A stretch of DNA of 64,000 nucleotides from Levilactobacillus tongjiangensis (GTDB taxonomy: Bacteria; Bacillota; Bacilli; Lactobacillales; Lactobacillaceae), in assembly GCF_003946345.1 (NCBI RefSeq), contig NZ_RHNY01000013.1, forward strand, positions 22,434-86,433, given 5' to 3'. The notes under the pieces are model-generated. The model did not search any database and was not told where the DNA came from. It saw nothing but the letters and a program-made list of their open reading frames with translations. A program made the translations under genes and the position numbers. Shown here in pieces: positions 60,258-64,000 of this stretch; within the stretch, counting starts at the first letter, position 1, and each line of letters starts with the position of its first letter.

Positions 60258-61847
60258 ATGAAGCGCAAAATGAGTTTATTTTCTTTGATCATGTTAACGC
60301 TGAGCGCCATCATTGGGTCCGGCTGGCTATTTGGCGCGGGGATGGCTGCTCAAATCGCAGGACCTGCTTCCATTCTGTCCTGGATATTGGGGGCCATCGT
60401 GATTGGCCTGATTGCGTTAAACTACATTGAATTAGGGACGATGTTCCCGACGAGCGGTGGGATGAGTCAGTACGCCGCTTTTTCACACGGACCGTTATTG
60501 GGGTTCGTTGCCGGCTGGTCGAATTGGTTGTCACTCTTGACGATTATTCCGATTGAAGCCGTGGCAGCGGTGCAGTATATGAGCTCATGGCCCTGGAGTT
60601 GGGCCAATTGGACACGAGGCTTTCTTAAAGCTGGCAATATTACCAACGAGGGATTAGTCATCGTCTTTCTCTTTATTCTGGCTTTCACCCTCTTAAACTT
60701 TTGGTCAGTCAAGTTACTGACCCGGTTTACGAGTTTTATTTCAATGTTCAAATTATTGATTCCAACACTGACCATTATCGTGTTGATCTGGACGGGGTTT
60801 GATTCCCAGAACTTTGCCCACGCGGCAGGGTTCATGCCAAGTGGTAGTGCCTCGATTTTCTCAGCAACCACGGCTGCCGGAATCATCTTTTCTTACAATG
60901 CTTTTCAAACGACCATTAACATGGGCAATGAAATTGAACATCCAGAGAAAAATATTTTTTGGAGTATTGTGATTGCTTTCAGTATTAGTGCCGTTATTTA
61001 CACGATGCTCCAGGTGGCCTTCATTGGAGCAGTCCCAGCTGGCAACCTGGCACATGGCTGGCACGGCGTAAACTTTCAGTCACCATTTGCTGATATTGCC
61101 ATTCTATTAAACTTAGGCTGGCTGTCGACACTGCTGTACCTGGATGCATTCGTTTCACCGTTTGGGACGGGGGTCTCCTTCGTGGCGACCACCAGCCGAG
61201 CGTTAGCTGCCATGACTGGGAGCAAACACATGCCAACTAAATTGGGTGAAGTTAATCGCAAGTATCAGACGCCGCGGCGGGCGATGGTCGTCAACATGTT
61301 ACTAGGAGTGGTGCTGGTCGCTGGCTTCCGGAATTGGAGCGCGCTATCCAACGTCATTTCGACGTCGACGTTGATTGCTTATTTAACCGGTCCGGTCACT
61401 GTGACGGCGTTACGGCGCCAAGCTCCCAACTTTATCCGGCCGTTCCGCCTGCATGCGGTGCACTGGTGGTCACCACTGGCATACATTTTGGCCAGTCTAG
61501 CTATCTACTGGGCTAAGTGGCCAACGACCATCGAAGTCTTTGGGGTCATTGCCCTTGGGCTCGTCTTCTACATTTACTATGAAGTACGACAACCGGCGGG
61601 CTGGCACGCTTTACGTGCAAGCCTGAAGGGGAGTCGCTGGCTATTAGCGGAAATGATCTGGTTGACGATTATGTCGTTGATTGGGAGCCATGAGTTTGGT
61701 GGCGTTGGCTTTGCGGCCTACCCGTGGGACTTTGTCTTGGTAACGTTGGGGAGTCTAGGCTGTTACTACCTGGGCGTTCACGATGCTTACCACAGCGAAT
61801 CCTTTGAGATTGCCGAGGAACTTAACTTACGGGTGAACGAGGAATAA
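60258..61847 (+). CDS. APC family amino acid permease (aspartate/YveA-like)
   Basis: A 529-residue transporter with 12 or more membrane helices of the amino acid-polyamine-organocation family. The first helix has the broken glycine motif SAIIGSGWLFGAGMAAQIAGPAS. Other features are ELGTMFPTSGGMSQYA, GWSNWLS, FSYNAFQTTINMGNEIEHPEKNI and a long C-terminal extension of two more helices (ending DAYHSESFEIAEELNLRVNEE). It resembles the aspartate:proton symporter group, but the substrate is not certain. GAGG precedes the ATG. It is 84 bases after the VIT1 pair with a -10-like TACAAT in the gap, so it is probably a separate unit. Confidence 0.86.
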   Translation: MKRKMSLFSLIMLTLSAIIGSGWLFGAGMAAQIAGPASILSWILGAIVIGLIALNYIELGTMFPTSGGMSQYAAFSHGPLLGFVAGWSNWLSLLTIIPIEAVAAVQYMSSWPWSWANWTRGFLKAGNITNEGLVIVFLFILAFTLLNFWSVKLLTRFTSFISMFKLLIPTLTIIVLIWTGFDSQNFAHAAGFMPSGSASIFSATTAAGIIFSYNAFQTTINMGNEIEHPEKNIFWSIVIAFSISAVIYTMLQVAFIGAVPAGNLAHGWHGVNFQSPFADIAILLNLGWLSTLLYLDAFVSPFGTGVSFVATTSRALAAMTGSKHMPTKLGEVNRKYQTPRRAMVVNMLLGVVLVAGFRNWSALSNVISTSTLIAYLTGPVTVTALRRQAPNFIRPFRLHAVHWWSPLAYILASLAIYWAKWPTTIEVFGVIALGLVFYIYYEVRQPAGWHALRASLKGSRWLLAEMIWLTIMSLIGSHEFGGVGFAAYPWDFVLVTLGSLGCYYLGVHDAYHSESFEIAEELNLRVNEE

Positions 61848-61857
61848 ATAGTTGCGT

Positions 61858-62010
61858 GTCGGTGGCCAGGGACTGGGGGCCTGTTGTGAGGACGCTTCAG
61901 CCAAAGGACGGGCTTCTCGCTCGTTTTTAAGCCACTAAGAATCTATGTCTTAAAAGACGCTTGGGCTGCTAACTAACGCCACTTTCACAGCTGTCTTAGT
62001 CCTTGGCACT
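61858..62010 (+). repeat. core palindromic element, copy 21 (worn)
   Basis: The outer arms GCCAGGGACT and AGTCCTTGGC pair. TGTGAGGACGCTTCAGCC and GGGCTTCTCGCTCG are kept, but hairpins B and C are partly lost. The rest of 61848-62197 holds a terminator only. Confidence 0.7.
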
Positions 62011-62111
62011 AGCTAAGCATTCAGAAAGCTAAATACCTGAACACAATTGCGGTTTGTCTGTGATGACTGTCTATTTTGCAAATACTTAAATTGAGATATG
62101 AATAATACACG

Positions 62112-62148
62112 AAAAAGGTTCTCAGAAATTTGTCTGAGAACCTTTTTT
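62112..62148 (-). terminator. bidirectional terminator
   Basis: AAAAAGGTTCTCAGA pairs perfectly with TCTGAGAACCTTTTT (15 bases). It lies between the convergent APC and GNAT genes and serves both. Confidence 0.87.
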
Positions 62149-62197
62149 CACGTTATTCAGTTCCGAGTTTTTATTCTAGTGACGTTTGATTGCCACG

Positions 62198-62644
62198 TTA
62201 CTTGTGCCAAGTCCACGGACCATCGGCATTTTTCGTGAAGCCAGCGGCCACCAATACGGCGTCGTCTAGGCGTTCAGGAGCGGTTAATTTCAGTGTTGTG
62301 AGCTGGAGTTCGTCCCGCCCGAAGTTAACTAACCGGTCAACGATTTCTTGCTGTTCCGTCACGGGTAGTCGTTTGCCAATAAACCGAATCTGGCCCTTAT
62401 GGGTGGCGAGGTCTAAGGCAGTGAAACCAGCCCAGCCAACTAATTTGTGGGTCTGGCGCCGTTCGATTCCCCACGTTAGGGCGGTGCGGCTCATGGTGTC
62501 ATGCATGGTGGTATTGACCCATTCAGCGGTGGCGGCCAGGTCCTTGTTGGCAAGGTCGGCAACGTTCTTTAAGTTGAAACGGGTGAGCCAGTCGAAACGA
62601 AATAAGGGGGTTAAGAGGGGATGATACCCTTCGAAACTAGACAT
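62198..62644 (-). CDS. GNAT family N-acetyltransferase, divergent
   Basis: A 148-residue cytosolic protein that best fits the GNAT fold: a first helical part (TRFNLKNVADLANKDLAATAEWVNTTMHD), then LTWGIERRQTHKLVGWAGFTAL, typical of the central beta strands, GQIRFIGKRLP, and VLVAAGFTKNADGPWTWHK, the usual C-terminal strand (xGF..). The acetyl-CoA pyrophosphate loop (Q/RxxGxG/A) is not clear, so activity is uncertain. AAAGG precedes the ATG. It is monocistronic and convergent with the APC gene. Confidence 0.72.
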   Translation of the reverse strand: MSSFEGYHPLLTPLFRFDWLTRFNLKNVADLANKDLAATAEWVNTTMHDTMSRTALTWGIERRQTHKLVGWAGFTALDLATHKGQIRFIGKRLPVTEQQEIVDRLVNFGRDELQLTTLKLTAPERLDDAVLVAAGFTKNADGPWTWHK

Positions 62645-62786
62645 GGATAGTGGGTCCTTTCAAAAAACGATTTATTCCCATTGTAACGGTCTTTGCGTAC
62701 AGTTACCAGTGACTTAATCGGTGTAGGCCAATCAGCTGTGCTATACTTAGAAGTGATATCTTGTTAAGTTGAAAGGGGCAGCACAT

Positions 62787-63827
62787 ATGACGGAAGAGTT
62801 TTATATTGGGACTTACACCAAGCGAATTAGCCGCGGAATCTACCGGGTCAGCGTTGACACGGCTACACCTAAGCTCATGGATTGCGAATGGCTGGCGTCA
62901 GCCGGAAGCCCAACTTACATTGCAAAGGCGAAGGCACAACGGTTATACGTCATCAACAAAAAGGAAACTGATGGGACCACACATGGTGGCCTGATCATCT
63001 ATGATGTTTCAGAAGAAAAGCCACGGGCAATTCAACAAGTCTTGGATCTCGGGTCCTCACCAGCCTACGTGGCGGTCGATGAAGCTCGTCAATTAGTCTA
63101 TACGGCCAATTACCACACGGCTGCTGTAACGGTCTACGCCATCGCTGCCGACGGTACCCTGACGCTAACTGATAAGGTGATTGATCAAGATCCAGTCGGC
63201 CCAGCTCCTGAACAAGCTGACGGGCCCCATCCTCACTTTGCTGACCTCACGCCGGACAAGCGGTTGGTCGTTTGTGATTTAGGTTCTGACAAGGTTTACC
63301 TGTATGATGTGTCAGACGAAGGCAAGCTTTCAGCTGTTAGCCAGCTGGATTTACCAGCTGGTTATGGTCCACGGCACATTGTGTTTGACGACAAGAAGCA
63401 CGTTGCTTACTTGGTCGGTGAATTGAGTAGTAACGTAGCCACGTTGAGTTACGATGCCGCTGCCGGCAAGTTTGCCGTTAAAGAAATTACGTCAACGATT
63501 CCGGAAGACTGGACTGCCCACAACGGGGCCGCTGCCATTCGGTTGAGTGCCGATGGTCGGTTCGTTTATGTGTCTAACCGAGGGAACAATTCTTTGGCAG
63601 TCTTTGCAACGGCTGAGGATGGTAGCCTGACGTTGATTCAGCGGATTTCCACGGAAGGTGACTTCCCACGGGACTTCAACTGGACGGCTGATCAAAGCTT
63701 AGTCTTAGTAGTTAACCAAAATTCTGACAACGCCACGTTGTATCAACGCGATGCGCAAAGTGGTAAGTTAACGTTGGTTCAAAAGGACTTTATGGTGCCA
63801 GAAGGCGTCAGCGTCCTGCCAGCGTAA
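62787..63827 (+). CDS. pgl: 6-phosphogluconolactonase (Pgl, seven-blade propeller type)
   Basis: Hydrolyses 6-phosphogluconolactone in the oxidative phosphogluconate/phosphoketolase route, 346 residues, YbhE-type. It starts FYIGTYTKRISRGIYRVSVD and includes GSSPAYVAVDEARQLVYTANYHTAAVTVYAI, HPHFADLTPDKRLVVCDLGSDKVYLY, GYGPRHIVFDDKKHVAYLVGELSSNV and RFVYVSNRGNNSLAVF, the repeated blades. ATG 62787 is preferred for the GAAAGGGGC site about 10 bases upstream; TTG 62769 is less likely. Such an enzyme fits a heterofermentative lactobacillus. Confidence 0.93.
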   Translation: MTEEFYIGTYTKRISRGIYRVSVDTATPKLMDCEWLASAGSPTYIAKAKAQRLYVINKKETDGTTHGGLIIYDVSEEKPRAIQQVLDLGSSPAYVAVDEARQLVYTANYHTAAVTVYAIAADGTLTLTDKVIDQDPVGPAPEQADGPHPHFADLTPDKRLVVCDLGSDKVYLYDVSDEGKLSAVSQLDLPAGYGPRHIVFDDKKHVAYLVGELSSNVATLSYDAAAGKFAVKEITSTIPEDWTAHNGAAAIRLSADGRFVYVSNRGNNSLAVFATAEDGSLTLIQRISTEGDFPRDFNWTADQSLVLVVNQNSDNATLYQRDAQSGKLTLVQKDFMVPEGVSVLPA

Positions 63828-63930
63828 ATTAAAAATAAAACGTGGGTCCTAGGATGGTTAACCGTCTGGTGGCGCACGCTTCAGCGATGTGTGTTTGTAA
63901 ATAAAAAGGAAAAGGTCTGGGACTGTTATG

Positions 63931-63987
63931 ATCCCTCTGTGGTTGTCAGATGAAATAATATAATTCATCTGACAATGACGGAGGGAT
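63931..63987 (+). promoter_or_regulatory. large palindrome hiding a ribosome binding site at the window edge
   Basis: ATCCCTC (63931-63937) pairs with GAGGGAT (63981-63987). TTGTCAGATGAA (63943-63954) pairs perfectly with TTCATCTGACAA (63964-63975). Five unpaired bases lie on each side between the two stems. The right arm contains the GGAGGGA Shine-Dalgarno site of the next gene, so folded mRNA would block translation. Confidence 0.65.
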
Positions 63988-63993
63988 TTTCGT

Positions 63994-64000
63994 ATGCCAA
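63994..64000 (+). CDS. 5-prime end of a gene cut by the window edge
   Basis: ATGCCAA is seven bases after GGAGGGA (63980-63986), a good start signal, but only the first two codons are visible. A hairpin that hides the ribosome site is common in front of transposase genes, so an insertion sequence may begin here. This is inference from context and the product cannot be determined. Confidence 0.35.

Overview
The window looks like chromosome from a lactic acid bacterium of the family Lactobacillaceae, most likely the Levilactobacillus brevis group or a close relative. The evidence is a MutY without iron-sulfur cysteines, a class II (B12-dependent) ribonucleotide reductase, a Leloir galactose cluster with LacI-type control, a PepO peptidase, a tandem pair of VIT1-type metal transporters, a structured RNA upstream of a universal stress gene that fits the lacto-usp/6S-like class, frequent GTG/TTG starts and low-GC-type promoters. 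The genus is an inference from gene content. No 16S gene is present.

Layout. 1-12 kb: peptide-binding lipoprotein, mutY, esterase, cold shock protein, cytochrome b5-like protein, tRNA-Arg(TCT), quinone oxidoreductase, vitamin kinase, cytosine deaminase and an RNase HI with an RNA/DNA-hybrid-binding N-terminus. 12-22 kb: VOC protein, sugar acetyltransferase, BCCT transporter with an abnormal start, the 6S-like RNA and usp, beta-phosphoglucomutase-like HAD protein, Mpg glycosylase, Rgg regulator, menG and map. 22-34 kb: MFS exporter, a LysR / shikimate dehydrogenase-like / SDR unit, a PEPCK/HPr-kinase-like P-loop protein and an acyl-CoA dehydrogenase plus EtfBA operon. 33.7-44.5 kb: galactose region galM, pgm, two small paralogous genes, GPH transporter, galK, galE, galT, galR, with candidate GalR operators and cre sites. 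45-64 kb: nrdJ with paired NrdR boxes, pepO, marR, a lipoprotein, a second usp with a perfect cre, YibE/F pair, cell wall amidase, perR, two VIT1 genes, an aspartate-permease-like APC protein, 6-phosphogluconolactonase, and the first codons of a gene whose ribosome binding site lies in a large hairpin.

The most unusual content is intergenic. Twenty-one copies of a 90-190 bp structured palindromic element (here called the core element) lie in the gaps, about one per 3 kb and never inside a gene. Each copy keeps conserved blocks (CTGTGGGGAC, GCGGTCTT, CTCGACT, CGTCCCACGCTGTAA, ACACCGTCGACAC), while its stem arms differ from copy to copy yet remain self-complementary within a copy. Some copies sit inside a larger non-coding element of 360-580 bp with terminal inverted repeats CTAAAGGTTGAAAG and traces of 8-bp target duplications (five copies: 12.9, 20.5, 24.7, 47.8 and 51.1 kb). 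One core copy interrupts such an element, and two related elements carry the uninterrupted site. Together these form a nested, transposase-less repeat system that I cannot match to a named family.

The galactose genes form one physiological unit: mutarotation (GalM), uptake (GPH permease), phosphorylation (GalK), uridylyl exchange (GalT), epimerisation (GalE) and entry to glycolysis (phosphoglucomutase), with GalR as the probable repressor.
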